This document shows positions 17,301 through 26,443 of a stretch of DNA of 40,909 nt, piece after piece. Numbering within the stretch: the first letter of the stretch is position 1; every line of letters begins with the position of its first letter. Where the stretch lies: the NCBI RefSeq assembly GCF_004348455.1, contig NZ_SMKA01000043.1, positions 1 through 40,909 of the forward strand, read 5' to 3'. The position numbers and the translations under genes were made by a program. The DNA is from Kribbella albertanoniae (GTDB lineage Bacteria > Actinomycetota > Actinomycetes > Propionibacteriales > Kribbellaceae). The notes below the pieces were generated by a model. It worked only from the letters and a program-made list of their open reading frames with translations, was not told the origin of the DNA and did no database searches.

Positions 17301-19949
17301 CAGCGCCGCCTTGTACGCGTGCTCACCGGCCGGGATCGTGTACGTGCCCTTCCACACCTTGTCCTTCGGGTCGAGCACCAGCTGCGCCTGGTCGCAGTCC
17401 GGCGACCAGTCCGCCGGGCAGCCCATCTCGCTGTTGTGATCACCAGGCACGCTCACGTTGGCCGGCTGAACGACCGGTCCGGTCTCGCCGCCGCCACCCG
17501 GCTTCGGTGCGTCGCCGACCACGCCGTACGAGCCCGACACCGAGTAGCGCCCCGCCGAGTCCCGCAGTACAGACCGGTACTCGAGCAGCGTCCCCTTCGG
17601 CACTCCGCTGACATCCTGGAACACCCGGTACGGCGCGTTGTCGTCGGAGCCGAGCCGCTGCCAGGCCGACGTACCCACTGGGCGGTAGCCGAAGGTCACC
17701 GTGACCGGTGTGTTCGCCGGAACGGCCGCACTGATCTCAGCACGCCCACCGACCACGCCACCTGGCTCAGGCGCTGACAGGTAGACCGCAGGTGCTTTGG
17801 AAGGCGCAGGCACCTTGCTGACAGCTTCGTACACAGTGACCGACAGAGGCGGCTGGCTGAGCAGCACCCGACCCTCTCGGTCCGTCCGGACCGGCCGCGA
17901 GCCGCCATAGACCGGCTTGAGCCACGTGTTCGGCCCGTACGTCGGCATGGTCGCGGACTTCGCCGTGGTCGAGTTGTTGGCGACCACCAGGTACTCGCGG
18001 TTGTCCGCACCGACCCGGCTGAACGCGTAGAGCCCACCGGAGTTCGACGAGTACCGGTGTACCTGCCGCCCGTCGGCCAGCGCTGGGTACTGCGACCGGA
18101 GCTTGGCCAGCGCTGCGATGTGCTTGTACATGGGCGCGTTGACGTCGTACCGGTCCTTGCTGCCGATCGTCGTCGTACCGGACCCGTCGACCACCTCGTC
18201 GTCGGCGTAGTCCGTGGTCTTGGTCGCGAACATGTCCTGCCGCGCGTCCTTGTCACCACCCGGACCGGTGAAGCCCTGCTCGTCGCCGTAGTACACGACC
18301 GGCTGGCCGCGCGTCAGGTACATGAGTGAATGCGCCAGCTTGTCGCGGGCGAGCAGCTCCGGCCCGTTGGCACCGCCCTGCTTGAGGAACGTGCCCACCC
18401 GGCCCATGTCGTGGTTCCCGAGGAACGTGGGCAGCTGGTACGCGTTCGAGTCCGCATCGGTGTAGTAGTCGTCACCTGCGTAGAAGTCCCGCAGCTTGGT
18501 CGCCGGGTCGCCCTTGGCGAACGTCACCGCGTTCTGCTGGAACCCGAAGTCCAGCGTCGCCTGCAGCGCGCCGGCGGTCGTGTAGGTCGACATGAACTTC
18601 GGATCGGCGTCGTACACCTCACCGAACATGAAGAACTTCTTCGACCCGGCCTTACGCGCGGCATCCAGAACGGCCGGCGAGAACTTCTGCCAGAACTCGA
18701 GGTTGACGTGCTTGACGGTGTCGATCCGGAAGCCGTCGATCCCCAGCTCGGCCCAGGTCTTGTAGACGTCGATCATCCCGTCCCGCACCCGCGGCTGCTC
18801 GGTGAACAGGTCGTCCAGCCCGACGAAGTCGCCGTACTCGGCCGATTCGCCGGCGAAGGTCGAGTCACCGCGGTTGTGGTAGAGCGTGGGGTCGTTCAGC
18901 CAGGCCGGGACCTTCACGGTCTCGTCGGCCGGCGTCTTGAAGACCGGCACGTTCGGGAACGAGGTGTTGCGATCCAGGGCCGGGAAGGTGTCCCCACCGG
19001 CATAGGTCTTGTCGTCGAAGACGTTCCCGGACGCGTCCTTGTACGGCGCCGTCGACTTCGGGATGTAGCCGTACTGCCCCGACTGGTAGGCGATCACGTC
19101 GGCGGTGTGATTGGTGATGATGTCGAAGAAGACCTTCATCCCCTTGCCGTGCGCCAGGTCGATCAGCCGCTTCATGTCCGCGTTGGTGCCCAGGTGCGGG
19201 TCGATCTGGGTGAAGTCGGTGATCCAGTAGCCGTGGTAGCCCGCACTGACATCAGCACCGGCGCCCTGCACCGGCCGGTTCTTGAACGACGGCGTGAGCC
19301 AGATGGACGTCGTACCGAGTGCCTTGATGTAGTCGAGCTTCTGGATGACGCCGGTCAGGTCACCACCGTGGTAGAAGCCCTTGTCGGTCGGGTCCAGCCC
19401 GGTCTGCAGCCGGTCACCGGTCAGACCACCGGCGTCGTTGCTCGGGTCCCCGTTGGCGAACCGGTCCGCCATCAGGAAGTAGAACCGCTCCTTGGTCAGG
19501 TCCTGCCGCAGGCTCGGTGTGGCCAGCGCTCTGTCGGCTGCCGTCACAGTCGGCCCAGCCACGTCCACCGGCCGCACCGACACCACATGCGTCTTGTCGT
19601 CGTAGCTGAACGACAGCTTCGCCGGACCCTCGATCCGCAGCGGGATGTTCGGCCCGTTCAGGACCCCACCGGCGCCGTAGTTCTCGTCCCACCCGCCGTT
19701 GACGGTGACCTTGTACTCGTAGGACCCGGCCGGTACGTCGAACACCTTCGTGTACGGCGCCGCCGTACCGAGACTGCTCGCCGTACAGGCGGGGTCCCAG
19801 TCGCCCGGACAGCCCAGCTCACTCTGCAGTGAGCCGGCGAGCGTGATCAAACGCTCTGCTGATACCTGTGCCTGCGCCGGAGCCCCCAGCCCCAGGACCA
19901 CCATCGCTGCGGCCGCTACCCCTGCTGTCCAACGCCTGAACCCACGCAT
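14307..19949 (-). CDS. Secreted amylopullulanase, two GH13 domains and three X25-type modules
   Basis: Giant exported enzyme of 1880 residues for breaking alpha-1,4 and alpha-1,6 bonds of starch, glycogen or pullulan. Order: signal peptide (1-27); X25-type module with [12 protein letters not shown] (about 36-125); GH13 alpha-amylase domain (about 150-650) with GFRIDTVKH (nucleophile Asp), FGEVYDA (acid Glu) and LGNHDMG (Asp); Ig-like spacer (about 730-830); two more X25-type modules with [12 protein letters not shown] and [12 protein letters not shown] (about 850-1040); a pullulanase N-terminal region and CBM48 (about 1055-1270); GH13 pullulanase domain (about 1290-1750) with [26 protein letters not shown] and VDAHDNE; and a C-terminal beta domain. 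Both active sites look intact. Its stop overlaps that of the lipid kinase by 8 bases. It is divergent from the GH84 gene across 164 bases. Confidence 0.93.
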   Translation of the reverse strand: MRGFRRWTAGVAAAAMVVLGLGAPAQAQVSAERLITLAGSLQSELGCPGDWDPACTASSLGTAAPYTKVFDVPAGSYEYKVTVNGGWDENYGAGGVLNGPNIPLRIEGPAKLSFSYDDKTHVVSVRPVDVAGPTVTAADRALATPSLRQDLTKERFYFLMADRFANGDPSNDAGGLTGDRLQTGLDPTDKGFYHGGDLTGVIQKLDYIKALGTTSIWLTPSFKNRPVQGAGADVSAGYHGYWITDFTQIDPHLGTNADMKRLIDLAHGKGMKVFFDIITNHTADVIAYQSGQYGYIPKSTAPYKDASGNVFDDKTYAGGDTFPALDRNTSFPNVPVFKTPADETVKVPAWLNDPTLYHNRGDSTFAGESAEYGDFVGLDDLFTEQPRVRDGMIDVYKTWAELGIDGFRIDTVKHVNLEFWQKFSPAVLDAARKAGSKKFFMFGEVYDADPKFMSTYTTAGALQATLDFGFQQNAVTFAKGDPATKLRDFYAGDDYYTDADSNAYQLPTFLGNHDMGRVGTFLKQGGANGPELLARDKLAHSLMYLTRGQPVVYYGDEQGFTGPGGDKDARQDMFATKTTDYADDEVVDGSGTTTIGSKDRYDVNAPMYKHIAALAKLRSQYPALADGRQVHRYSSNSGGLYAFSRVGADNREYLVVANNSTTAKSATMPTYGPNTWLKPVYGGSRPVRTDREGRVLLSQPPLSVTVYEAVSKVPAPSKAPAVYLSAPEPGGVVGGRAEISAAVPANTPVTVTFGYRPVGTSAWQRLGSDDNAPYRVFQDVSGVPKGTLLEYRSVLRDSAGRYSVSGSYGVVGDAPKPGGGGETGPVVQPANVSVPGDHNSEMGCPADWSPDCDQAQLVLDPKDKVWKGTYTIPAGEHAYKAALNKNWDVNYGAGGNQNGANISYTAPAGPMTFYYEQGRHFATSTAEGPIITVPGSFQSELGCPADWDPSCMRPWLTDADGDGTYTWSTSEIGAGSYEAKVAHNLSWDESYPAQNVPITVPGDGLVVTFSYVLATHALTVTTAKPGAQPDLSQAKAYWLSRDTLAVPAVAHPERSRWRLHWSATGGLKVDADDIGGTSVGLRYDPREVRPGYTTLRLDQADVRKILTGQLGLAQYDDAGRLLDATGVQIPGVLDDVYGSATQRSYGVSWSGGTPTFTLWAPTAQNVALLVGAQRLPMQRHEDGSWSVKGVRSFKNASYRYEVQVYAPSTGKVETNVVTDPYSAALTTDSAYSVAVDLDDPAGKPALWSNTAAPKLAQSVDSTIYELHVRDFSIGDPTVPAAHRGTYLAFADNGNGTKHLRKLADAGLNTVHLLPTFDIASIPETGQQTPACDLKSFPADSEQQQACVSAVAAKDGFNWGYDPFHWLAPEGSYATQKDGLARVAEFRTMVGGLHRSGLRVVLDQVFNHTPAAGQAPTSVLDKVVPGYYQRLNATGKVETSTCCSNIATEHAMAEKIMVDGTVSWARNYRVDGFRFDLMGHHTKANMLKVRAALDKLTLTKDGVDGKGVYLYGEGWNFGEVANDALFVQARQGNLGGTGIGTFSDRLRDAVRGGGPFDDNPRVQGFGSGAASDPNGDPINGSAADRAKRLAHDTDLIQLGLAGNLRSFSFHSAETGATVRGDAVDYNGSPAGYADQPDEVVTYVDAHDNETLWDTLTYKLPTDLPMADRVRMNTLSLATTALAQTPSFWHAGADLLRSKSLDRNSYDSGDWFNTLDWTGADNGFGHGLPPKTDNEEKWPYIKPLLGNPALKPSATDVQTASAAAADLLKLRFSTPLFRLGSADLIKAKLSYPLSGSTPGVVTMRIDDTVGPNVDPALKGVLVVFNSTGSTVTQTVPGLAGQSAALSPVQANGSDPVVKQTTWTAASGTIQVPARTVAVLEVR

Positions 19950-19979
19950 CGCTGTCCCCTCCCGTGCCGGTCTTCGGGG

Positions 19980-19985
19980 ACGCTA
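19980..19985 (-). promoter_or_regulatory. Candidate -10 element (TAGCGT) of amylopullulanase gene
   Basis: Minus-strand TAGCGT lies 30 bases before the ATG of the amylopullulanase. It fits TANNNT and is shared with two other minus-strand genes in the window. No clear -35 is visible. Confidence 0.35.
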
Positions 19986-20048
19986 GCCCGCGCTCCAGAG
20001 CCACGGAAGGCTTCGAACGTCACAAAACGACAGCCCTGATCGAAAGGG

Positions 20049-20075
20049 TTGCCAAATGGACTAGACCAGTATTTT
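20049..20075 (+). promoter_or_regulatory. GH84 promoter overlapping a DasR-type operator
   Basis: The 16 bases at 20055-20070, AATGGACTAGACCAGT, differ at one position from the TGGTCTAGACCA core of the DasR-responsive element known from Streptomyces (T to A at 20060). A TTGCCA (20049-20054) and a TATTTT (20070-20075) flank it as possible -35 and -10 elements, 15 bases apart, a slightly short spacing. Repression by a DasR-like GntR regulator, relieved by an aminosugar phosphate, would suit the N-acetylglucosaminidase gene that starts 43 bases further on. No dasR is in the window. Confidence 0.65.
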
Positions 20076-20113
20076 CTGAGGTCGTCCCCACCGCCTCGAA
20101 GGGATGTCCGCTC

Positions 20114-22858
20114 ATGACCATCCGCTGGTTACTGGTTGCCGCGCTCGCCATCGGCGCGCTGACGACTACCGCTCCGGCCGCCACGGCCGATGACTTGCCC
20201 GCGCTGAGCCCGGCCCCGCAGTCGATCCGCCGACTCGGCGCCGACCTGCGCTCAGTCCCCACAGTCCTCAAAGAGACCGGTACGGCGAGCACGCGCGCCG
20301 CCGCTGCCCTGTCCGCCTGGTCTCTGCCATCCGCTGCCACTCTGAAGCCCGGTGGCTATGTTCTCGGCATCGGCTCCTACCAAGGCGAGCCCCTGGCGGT
20401 CCTGGTCGGCCGTGACTCGGCCGGCACTTTCTACGGCGAGCAAACGCTGGCCCAGCTGACCCGGTCCGGCGCTGCGCCCAGTGTGGCGGTCGTTGATGAG
20501 CCCGCGTTCGCACTGCGCGGTGGGATGGAGTCCTTCTACGGTCAGCCCTGGCGACAGGCCGACCTGCTGAACCACCTCGACTTCATGGGACGCCACCGGC
20601 TGAATGCCTTCCAGTACACGGTCAGCGGCGACCCCCACACCGCCGGGTCCGCCTGGCGGCAGCTCTACACCGGTGAGCCCCTGGACCGGATGCGAGAGGC
20701 GATCCAGCGCGCCAAGGCGAACCACGTGGAGTTCATCTACCGGGTCAACCCGGAGGCGAACGCCGGTGGCCCGGAAGACGTGATCTGCCACGCGAAGCCG
20801 GCCGACAAGGACGCGCTGATCGCCCGGTACCAGCAGCTCTGGGACCTGGGTGAGCGGATCTTCTCCGTCGGCTGGGACGACGTCAACGGCATCTTCCGCT
20901 GCCAGTTGGACCACGACACCTTCGGCTCCGACGCCAGCCCGCTGGCCGCCGCCCAGGCGCATGTGGTGAACGACGTCTACAACCGGTTCGTCAGAACGCA
21001 TCCCGGCGCCCGCCTCGTCACAGTCCCCAGCGAGTACTGGGGGAACGACGAGTCGCCGTACCGGACTCGCTTCAGCGCTCTGATCCCGGCCGAGGTGGAC
21101 ATCTTCTGGACCGGCCCGGAGGTGGTGTCGCCGCAGATCACCACGACGGACGCAGCACGGGCGTCGGCCGCGTTCGGTGGCCGGAAGCTGCTGATCTTCG
21201 ACAACTACCCGGTGAACGACTTCGCCCCGATGTCACAGCACCTCGGCCCGCTGGTCGGCCGGGACGCCGGACTGCCGCAGTACGCGACCGCCTTCATGAT
21301 CAACGAGATGCAGGAGGCAGAGCCATCGCTGATCGCACTCGGTACGGCGGCGGAGTACGCCTGGAACCCCACTGCGTACCAGCCGCAGGAGGCGTGGTCT
21401 CGGATGATCACCGAGCTCGGTGGTCCGGCGGCTGACTCACTCCGCCGGTACGCCGAGGTGCACACCGGACCGGCAGTCCTCGCTGACCCGTCGGCACCAC
21501 TCACTCCGCTCGTCCGGGCGTTCATGACGACCTATCGGAGCGGCGGGGATCTGACTGCTTCCGCCGCCGCGCTCACTGGGTTCCTCGAGCGTCTGGGCGC
21601 AGCGCCGGCCGAGTTGCGGGACAAGCTCGACAATCAGTCGTTCAAGGACGACTCCGGGCCGTGGCTCGATCGCACCGAGAAGAGAGCTCGCGCCGGCATC
21701 GCCGCGGTGCGTGCGCTGCAGGCCAAGGCAGCCGGTGACCTGGTCGGCTACCGGGCACAGCGGGAGGTCATGTACGCCGCCCTTGCCGACGGCAACACCT
21801 CGTTCCGCTACGCCGTCCCGGGCACCCTCGACGACCTGCTCGACCTGGCTGGTGTGAGCCGGGGGACCGATGTGGTGCGGCATGACGACGGCACCATGTC
21901 CGTCTATGAGCGCAGCCGCGCCGGCGCCGTCCAGACCGCGCGGCAGCAGACCGCGGGGAGCAGGTGGGACGCCTTCGTCGACCTACCGCCAGTAGCGGCA
22001 GCCGGAAAGCCGGAGGTCGTCGTACGACGCGACGGCGGGCTGACCGCGTTCGTGCGGGGGACGGACAACCGGATCCGGACCAGCCGGCAGACCGCACCGG
22101 GTGCTGCGTGGAGCGGATGGGAGCTGGTGCTGGATGCCACGGTCGGCGGCGACCCGACGGCGATCGTCGGCGACGACGGCCTGATCAGTCTGTTCGTTCG
22201 TGGCACCGACGGTCTCCTGCAGACGCTCTGGCAGAGCGGCGACGGCTGGCGGATGGCTTCGCTGGGCGGGAAGGCCATGGTCGGAAAGCCCGCTGTCGAC
22301 GTCAGTCTGGACGGCGTCCTGACTGCTGTGGTGCGTGGCGCCGACAACGTCCCGCGGACCAGTTGGCAGTCGAGCGTCGGCGGCGACTGGGTGCAGCCTT
22401 GGCTCGACCTGCCGGGCTCGATCGGCTCGGACCCGGACCTGGTGATGAGTTACACCGGATCGTTCAGCCTCTTCTACCGCGGCACCGACAACGGCGTCTA
22501 CACGAGCTGGCAGCCCAGCCGTGGTGCCAAGTTCACCCCGCCGGTCCGGCTCAGCGGCATCACCGCACAAGGCAATCCGCGCGCCACTCTCGACAACCTC
22601 GGCGGACTCACCCTCACGGTCCGCGGCTCCGACAACCGAGCCTGGACGATGTGGCAGAAGACACCTGGCGGCGACTGGAACCACGGCTGGATCAACGACC
22701 AGCAGGTGGCCCACTCCGACGTCCGCGTGATCGACAGTCTGACCGGAGCAGGTTCAACCTTCACAATCGATGCCAACGGCAAGCTCCACACCGCCTGGCA
22801 ACCAATGTTCGGCGCGCTGTGGACCACCTGGGCAGACCTGGGCGGTTCGCTCAGCTGA
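20114..22858 (+). CDS. Secreted GH84 beta-N-acetylglucosaminidase with seven-repeat propeller
   Basis: Exported glycosidase of 914 residues. Signal peptide (1-24), an N-terminal alpha/beta domain (about 30-135), then the GH84 catalytic barrel (about 140-430), where GGMESFYGQPW begins the barrel and GWDD supplies the adjacent aspartates that drive substrate-assisted cleavage of terminal N-acetylglucosamine. A helical region (about 430-590) follows. From about 595 to the end there are seven repeats of some 45 residues with the pattern FVRGTDN-x-TSWQ, predicted to form a seven-bladed sugar-binding propeller. The frame is open upstream, but ATG 20114 has AAGGGA about nine bases upstream and starts the signal peptide. 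A DasR-like operator lies in its promoter. Its stop overlaps the Sir2 gene by 8 bases, tail to tail. Confidence 0.9.
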   Translation: MTIRWLLVAALAIGALTTTAPAATADDLPALSPAPQSIRRLGADLRSVPTVLKETGTASTRAAAALSAWSLPSAATLKPGGYVLGIGSYQGEPLAVLVGRDSAGTFYGEQTLAQLTRSGAAPSVAVVDEPAFALRGGMESFYGQPWRQADLLNHLDFMGRHRLNAFQYTVSGDPHTAGSAWRQLYTGEPLDRMREAIQRAKANHVEFIYRVNPEANAGGPEDVICHAKPADKDALIARYQQLWDLGERIFSVGWDDVNGIFRCQLDHDTFGSDASPLAAAQAHVVNDVYNRFVRTHPGARLVTVPSEYWGNDESPYRTRFSALIPAEVDIFWTGPEVVSPQITTTDAARASAAFGGRKLLIFDNYPVNDFAPMSQHLGPLVGRDAGLPQYATAFMINEMQEAEPSLIALGTAAEYAWNPTAYQPQEAWSRMITELGGPAADSLRRYAEVHTGPAVLADPSAPLTPLVRAFMTTYRSGGDLTASAAALTGFLERLGAAPAELRDKLDNQSFKDDSGPWLDRTEKRARAGIAAVRALQAKAAGDLVGYRAQREVMYAALADGNTSFRYAVPGTLDDLLDLAGVSRGTDVVRHDDGTMSVYERSRAGAVQTARQQTAGSRWDAFVDLPPVAAAGKPEVVVRRDGGLTAFVRGTDNRIRTSRQTAPGAAWSGWELVLDATVGGDPTAIVGDDGLISLFVRGTDGLLQTLWQSGDGWRMASLGGKAMVGKPAVDVSLDGVLTAVVRGADNVPRTSWQSSVGGDWVQPWLDLPGSIGSDPDLVMSYTGSFSLFYRGTDNGVYTSWQPSRGAKFTPPVRLSGITAQGNPRATLDNLGGLTLTVRGSDNRAWTMWQKTPGGDWNHGWINDQQVAHSDVRVIDSLTGAGSTFTIDANGKLHTAWQPMFGALWTTWADLGGSLS

Positions 22859-23567
22859 ACAGCGCCGGGAGTGTCGTCTCGATCGGAGTGCGCAGCACGG
22901 TGGTCGCCTCTTCGTCGTATGGGGTCTCCTGTGCGTTGAGGATGATGAGTGGTTTGCCCGCTCGCAGGGCGATGTCGCACAGTCCTGCGGCCGGGTAGAC
23001 CTGTAATGAGGTGCCGATCGCGATGAACACCTCAGCGGCCTCCGTCGCGGCGACTGCTGCGTCCAGGACGGCCACATCGAGCGACTGGCCGAACGAGACC
23101 GTGGCGGACTTCAGAATGCCGCCACACATCTCACACGCGGGGTCCTCGTCACCTGCGTCCAGCCGGGGGAGTACGTCGGCCATCGGGATCCGCCGCTCGC
23201 ACTGCAAACAGTCGACGAACCAGACCGTGCCGTGCAGCTCGTGAACCAGCTCCGGCGTCGACCCAGCCTTCTGGTGCAGCCCGTCGATGTTCTGCGTGAC
23301 CAGCCCGGTCAGCCGGCCCTGCCGCTCCAGCTCGACCAGTGCGAGGTGGCCGGCGTTCGGCTCGGCCGTCCACGCCGGTGCGGCCAGCCGGAACTTCCAC
23401 GCCTCCACGCGCACCTCGGGGCGAGCGACGTACTCGTCGATGTCGAACATCGCCTGCGCCGCCGGGTTCTTCGTCCACAACCCCTGCGGCCCCCGGAAGT
23501 CGGGGATACCGGAGGCGGTAGAGATGCCTGCTCCGGTCAGTACGGCGATGCGTGAGGCGTCGATCAC
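22851..23567 (-). CDS. cobB: Sir2-family NAD-dependent protein deacylase
   Basis: Sirtuin of 238 residues that removes acetyl or other acyl groups from protein lysines using NAD+. Motifs: GAGIS (12-16) with PDFRGPQG for NAD binding, TQNIDGLH (91-98), catalytic histidine H112 in LHGT, and four zinc cysteines C120, C123, C145 and C148. GTG 23567 is the chosen start: it overlaps the stop of the GNAT acetyltransferase as GTGA and places the NAD-binding motif at the expected distance; upstream codons only overlap the acetyltransferase gene. It is the last gene of a four-gene operon. The pairing of an acetyltransferase with a deacylase in one message is notable. Confidence 0.92.
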   Translation of the reverse strand: MIDASRIAVLTGAGISTASGIPDFRGPQGLWTKNPAAQAMFDIDEYVARPEVRVEAWKFRLAAPAWTAEPNAGHLALVELERQGRLTGLVTQNIDGLHQKAGSTPELVHELHGTVWFVDCLQCERRIPMADVLPRLDAGDEDPACEMCGGILKSATVSFGQSLDVAVLDAAVAATEAAEVFIAIGTSLQVYPAAGLCDIALRAGKPLIILNAQETPYDEEATTVLRTPIETTLPALFS

Positions 23568-24118
23568 GCCTTGGACTGTATCCAGTCCGTCGCCAGCACC
23601 GACATCATGACCTCGTCGATCCACTCGCCGTCCCACAGCAGCGCGTCCCGGAACACGCCCTCGACCACGAACCCGGCCTTCTCGTACGCGCGCTGGGCCC
23701 GCGGGTTGAACGCATAGACCCCGAGGCTGATCCGATGCAGTCCGACCTGCTCGATCCCGTAGCCGACGGTCAGGCGGGTCGCCTCGGTGCCCAACCCGCG
23801 GCCCTGGCCGGCCGGACCGATCAGGATCCGGAAGTTGCAGGACTTGTTGTCCGGGTCCCAGTCGTTGAGCACGGACTCACCGACCACCTCACCCGAGGCC
23901 TTGTCGACGATCGCCAGGTCCAGCCGGTCGGTCTGGTCCTGCCGCGTCCGGTACCACTCCCGCGCCTTCTCCTCGGGGATCTCACCGTGACTCCCGGTGA
24001 ATCGCCTCACGTCCGGGTCGTCCATCGCGACGGCGAGCGCCTCGTAGTCGGCTTCGGTCACCTGCCGCAGAATCACCAGGTCGCCGGTCAGCGTCGGCTT
24101 GTCAGAGAAGTCGGTCAC
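23564..24118 (-). CDS. GNAT-family N-acetyltransferase (RimJ/RimL-like)
   Basis: Cytoplasmic acetyl-CoA-dependent transferase of 184 residues. The acetyl-CoA pyrophosphate loop GQGRGLGTEA and the following strand and helix with NPRAQRAYEKAGF are characteristic of the GNAT fold in the RimJ/RimL subgroup, whose members acetylate protein N-termini, small amines or antibiotics. The start is GTG 24118, 12 bases after the tusA stop. The stop shares four bases with the Sir2 start, so translation of the two is probably coupled. The substrate is not predictable from sequence. The neighbour suggests a protein substrate deacetylated by the adjacent sirtuin, but that is inference. Confidence 0.88.
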   Translation of the reverse strand: MTDFSDKPTLTGDLVILRQVTEADYEALAVAMDDPDVRRFTGSHGEIPEEKAREWYRTRQDQTDRLDLAIVDKASGEVVGESVLNDWDPDNKSCNFRILIGPAGQGRGLGTEATRLTVGYGIEQVGLHRISLGVYAFNPRAQRAYEKAGFVVEGVFRDALLWDGEWIDEVMMSVLATDWIQSKA

Positions 24119-24130
24119 CGGCGGAGTGTG

Positions 24131-24343
24131 TCAGCTGACCCGCCGCACCACATAAGCATTTTCGGCCGCCGACACCAGCTCCTGCGACCGCATCCGGCAC
24201 CAGGCCGGGATGTCCGTCGCCGCAGCGGGGTCGTCGGCCAGCACGGTGACGGTGTCGCCCACGGCCACGGCCGGCAGCGCCTTGGCCAGTTTGATCACCG
24301 GGAGTGGGCAGAGCAGCCCCCGGCAGTCCAGCTCCACGTTCAC
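24131..24343 (-). CDS. tusA: TusA/SirA-family sulfur carrier
   Basis: Small sulfur-transfer protein (70 residues) that takes persulfide from a cysteine desulfurase and hands it on in tRNA thiolation or molybdenum cofactor routes. The family motif CPxP is present as C12-P-L-P15 in LLCPLPVIK; C12 carries the sulfur. Length is normal. Its start overlaps the stop of the cysteine desulfurase by four bases, so the two are made together and probably act as donor and acceptor. The end point of the sulfur is unknown because no other Tus genes are nearby. Confidence 0.92.
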   Translation of the reverse strand: MNVELDCRGLLCPLPVIKLAKALPAVAVGDTVTVLADDPAAATDIPAWCRMRSQELVSAAENAYVVRRVS

Positions 24344-25455
24344 ATCCCCACCTCCGCCCGGATCCGCGCCACGATCCCCGGCAGCACCCTGCAGAACCGG
24401 TCGATCTCGCCGTACGTCGTCGTCCGGGCCAGTGAGACCCGGACATTGCCATGGGTGAGCACACCCATCGCTGCCAACACATGTGACGGTCGCAACGTAC
24501 TCGACGTACAGGCGGAGCCGCTGGACACGGAGAAGCCCTCAGCGTCCAGTGCGGTGACCAGAGCCTCACCGTCCACGTAGAGACACGAGAACGTGAGCAC
24601 ATGTGGCAGGCGGTCGTCCGGATCACCCACCACCTCGACATCTGTCACGTCCGCGGCCACCCGCTGCCGGATCTCCGCGATCCAGGCCCGGTGCTGCCGG
24701 TCCAGCTCCGTAGCCTCCGCCAGCCGGGCCTGGAGCGCAGCCGCGGCAGCCAGCAGATTGGGAACGTCAGGGAACCCGGGGGAGAGGCCGTCCTCCCGCT
24801 CGTCCATCGGCCAGGCCGGCGCGATCCGGGTGCCCTTCCGTACCGCCAGCAGCCCGACCCCGGCCGGACCACCCCACTTGTGAGCGCTTGCCGTCAGCAC
24901 CGACCAGCCATCGTCTAAAACCTCCCGCCCAACCGATGCAGCGGCGTCAACAAAGAGCGGCACTGAGCCGCACGCCTCCGCAGCGGCCCTAACGGGCTGC
25001 CGCGTCCCCACCTCATGGTTGGCCGACTGCAGCACCGCCACCGCCACTCCGGGCTGCCGCACCGCCTCCGTGAACGCCTCCAGGTCCACCCGGCCCAGCA
25101 TGTCCACACCGATCTCCAGCCCGGCCTCACCAGCGGTGTGCAGTACGGCGGAGTGCTCCACCGCACTGTGGACCACAGTCCGCCCGACCCGCCGCCGAGC
25201 AGCCAGTACGGCGGACAGTCCGCTGTGGATGGCCGCCGTACCGGAGGTGGTCAGGTAGAGCTCGTCCGGGCGCACTCCGACGCCCTCGGCAAGCACCGCC
25301 CGGGCGTTGTCCAGCAGCAGCCGGGCCGTCCGGCCCTCGTGGTGCAGACGGACCGGATCGGCCCACCCGGAATCCACTGCCGAGAGCAACATTTCCCGCG
25401 CGGCCGGATGCAGAGGCTCCGCCGATGCGGCGTCGAGGTACGCACGCTCATTCAC
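24340..25455 (-). CDS. Cysteine desulfurase, NifS/IscS-like aminotransferase class V
   Basis: PLP-dependent enzyme of 371 residues that strips sulfur from L-cysteine and holds it as a persulfide. The PLP lysine is K193 in SAHKWGGP, H101 lies in the VEHSAV segment that stacks on PLP, and the catalytic cysteine is C316 in SSGSACTSS, the short-loop form of IscS/NifS-type enzymes. The start is GTG 25455. No ribosome site is visible, but a TAGCGT -10-like hexamer ends seven bases upstream, so the message may be leaderless. It leads a four-gene operon with tusA, a GNAT and a sirtuin, and is divergent from ctaC. The final sulfur product is not known. Confidence 0.92.
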   Translation of the reverse strand: MNERAYLDAASAEPLHPAAREMLLSAVDSGWADPVRLHHEGRTARLLLDNARAVLAEGVGVRPDELYLTTSGTAAIHSGLSAVLAARRRVGRTVVHSAVEHSAVLHTAGEAGLEIGVDMLGRVDLEAFTEAVRQPGVAVAVLQSANHEVGTRQPVRAAAEACGSVPLFVDAAASVGREVLDDGWSVLTASAHKWGGPAGVGLLAVRKGTRIAPAWPMDEREDGLSPGFPDVPNLLAAAAALQARLAEATELDRQHRAWIAEIRQRVAADVTDVEVVGDPDDRLPHVLTFSCLYVDGEALVTALDAEGFSVSSGSACTSSTLRPSHVLAAMGVLTHGNVRVSLARTTTYGEIDRFCRVLPGIVARIRAEVGM

Positions 25456-25462
25456 AGGGGAA

Positions 25463-25468
25463 ACGCTA
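25463..25468 (-). promoter_or_regulatory. Candidate -10 element for leaderless desulfurase operon
   Basis: Minus-strand TAGCGT (TANNNT pattern) is followed after seven bases by the GTG of the cysteine desulfurase, the spacing expected if transcription starts at or next to the start codon. No -35 is obvious. Confidence 0.4.
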
Positions 25469-25585
25469 AGGGCTACCTATGCGCAGGACGGCGTTTGGTG
25501 TCCAGTAGTGTTTGGTCGTCAGTCTCACTTGGGAAGGGAAAGGCGCCCCGTGGGTTCGAACGGCACGTCCGGAGTGGAGGAGCGC

Positions 25586-26443
25586 ATGGCAGATACTGCC
25601 CGCGCCACACGTCCGGCGAAACGACGGCTGCTGGCCGCCGCGGCAACGGTGTTCGGCACCGTGCTGCTGACCGGTTGTTCGTCGGAGACCACTGAGCAGT
25701 GGAAACGACTCGGTCTCCCCGAGGCCGCCTCGGACCGGACCGAGGCTGTCCGCAGCCTCTGGATCGGCGCGTGGATCGCAGCGCTGATCATCGGCGTCGC
25801 GGTCTGGGCCCTGATCCTGTACGTCGTGGTGAGGTACCGCAAGCGGAACGACGAGGCACCCAAGCAGGTGCGGTACAACCTGCCGCTCGAGGTGCTCTAC
25901 ACGCTGGCCCCGTTCGCGATCATCGGGGTGCTCTTCTTCTACACCGTCGAGCACGGCAACCAGATCACCAAGATGTCGGGCACGCCCCAGCACACGGTGA
26001 ACGTGGTCGGCCAGCAGTGGCAGTGGACCTTCAACTACAAGGAGCAGGTCAACGGGCAGGAAGGCGTCTGGGAGACCGGCACGCTGGACAAGCCCGCGGA
26101 GCTGTGGCTGCCGGTGAACGAGTCGGTGCACTTCGACCTGACCTCGCCGGACGTCATCCACTCGTTCTGGATCCCGTCGTTCTACTTCAAGCTCGACGTC
26201 ATCCCGGGCCGGACCAACAAGTTCGAGGTCACGCCGACCAAGACCGGGACGTTCGCCGGCAAGTGCGCGGAGCTCTGCGGGCTCTACCACAGCCGGATGA
26301 TCTTCTCCGTCAAGGTGGTCACCCGCGCCGAGTACGACCAGCACCTCAAGGAACTGGCCGACCGTGGCCAGACCGGTGCCGCCGTCGGCGGCAAGGACGC
26401 GACCACCATTCCTGGTCACGGTGAGCAGGAGGGCGGGAAATGA
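25586..26443 (+). CDS. ctaC: Cytochrome c oxidase subunit II (aa3 type), lipoprotein form
   Basis: Subunit II (285 residues) of the aa3 oxidase, carrying the CuA centre that receives electrons from the bcc complex on the outside of the membrane. Lipobox LTGC puts a lipidated cysteine at C31, followed by two membrane helices (about 58-82 and 102-120). CuA ligands are H192, C227, C231, H235 and M238 ([12 protein letters not shown]), with E229. QWQWTF marks the aromatic electron-entry patch. The frame is open upstream to GTG 25550, but ATG 25586 has GGAGG five bases upstream and gives the expected lipoprotein signal. The stop overlaps ctaD by four bases. Confidence 0.95.
   Translation: MADTARATRPAKRRLLAAAATVFGTVLLTGCSSETTEQWKRLGLPEAASDRTEAVRSLWIGAWIAALIIGVAVWALILYVVVRYRKRNDEAPKQVRYNLPLEVLYTLAPFAIIGVLFFYTVEHGNQITKMSGTPQHTVNVVGQQWQWTFNYKEQVNGQEGVWETGTLDKPAELWLPVNESVHFDLTSPDVIHSFWIPSFYFKLDVIPGRTNKFEVTPTKTGTFAGKCAELCGLYHSRMIFSVKVVTRAEYDQHLKELADRGQTGAAVGGKDATTIPGHGEQEGGK

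Noticed and set aside
18330-19832. Open frame of 500 codons antisense to the amylopullulanase
   Set aside because: It is a shadow of a high-GC gene; the translation is rich in Arg, Val, Gly and Leu with no domain, and the sense strand has two intact GH13 domains.
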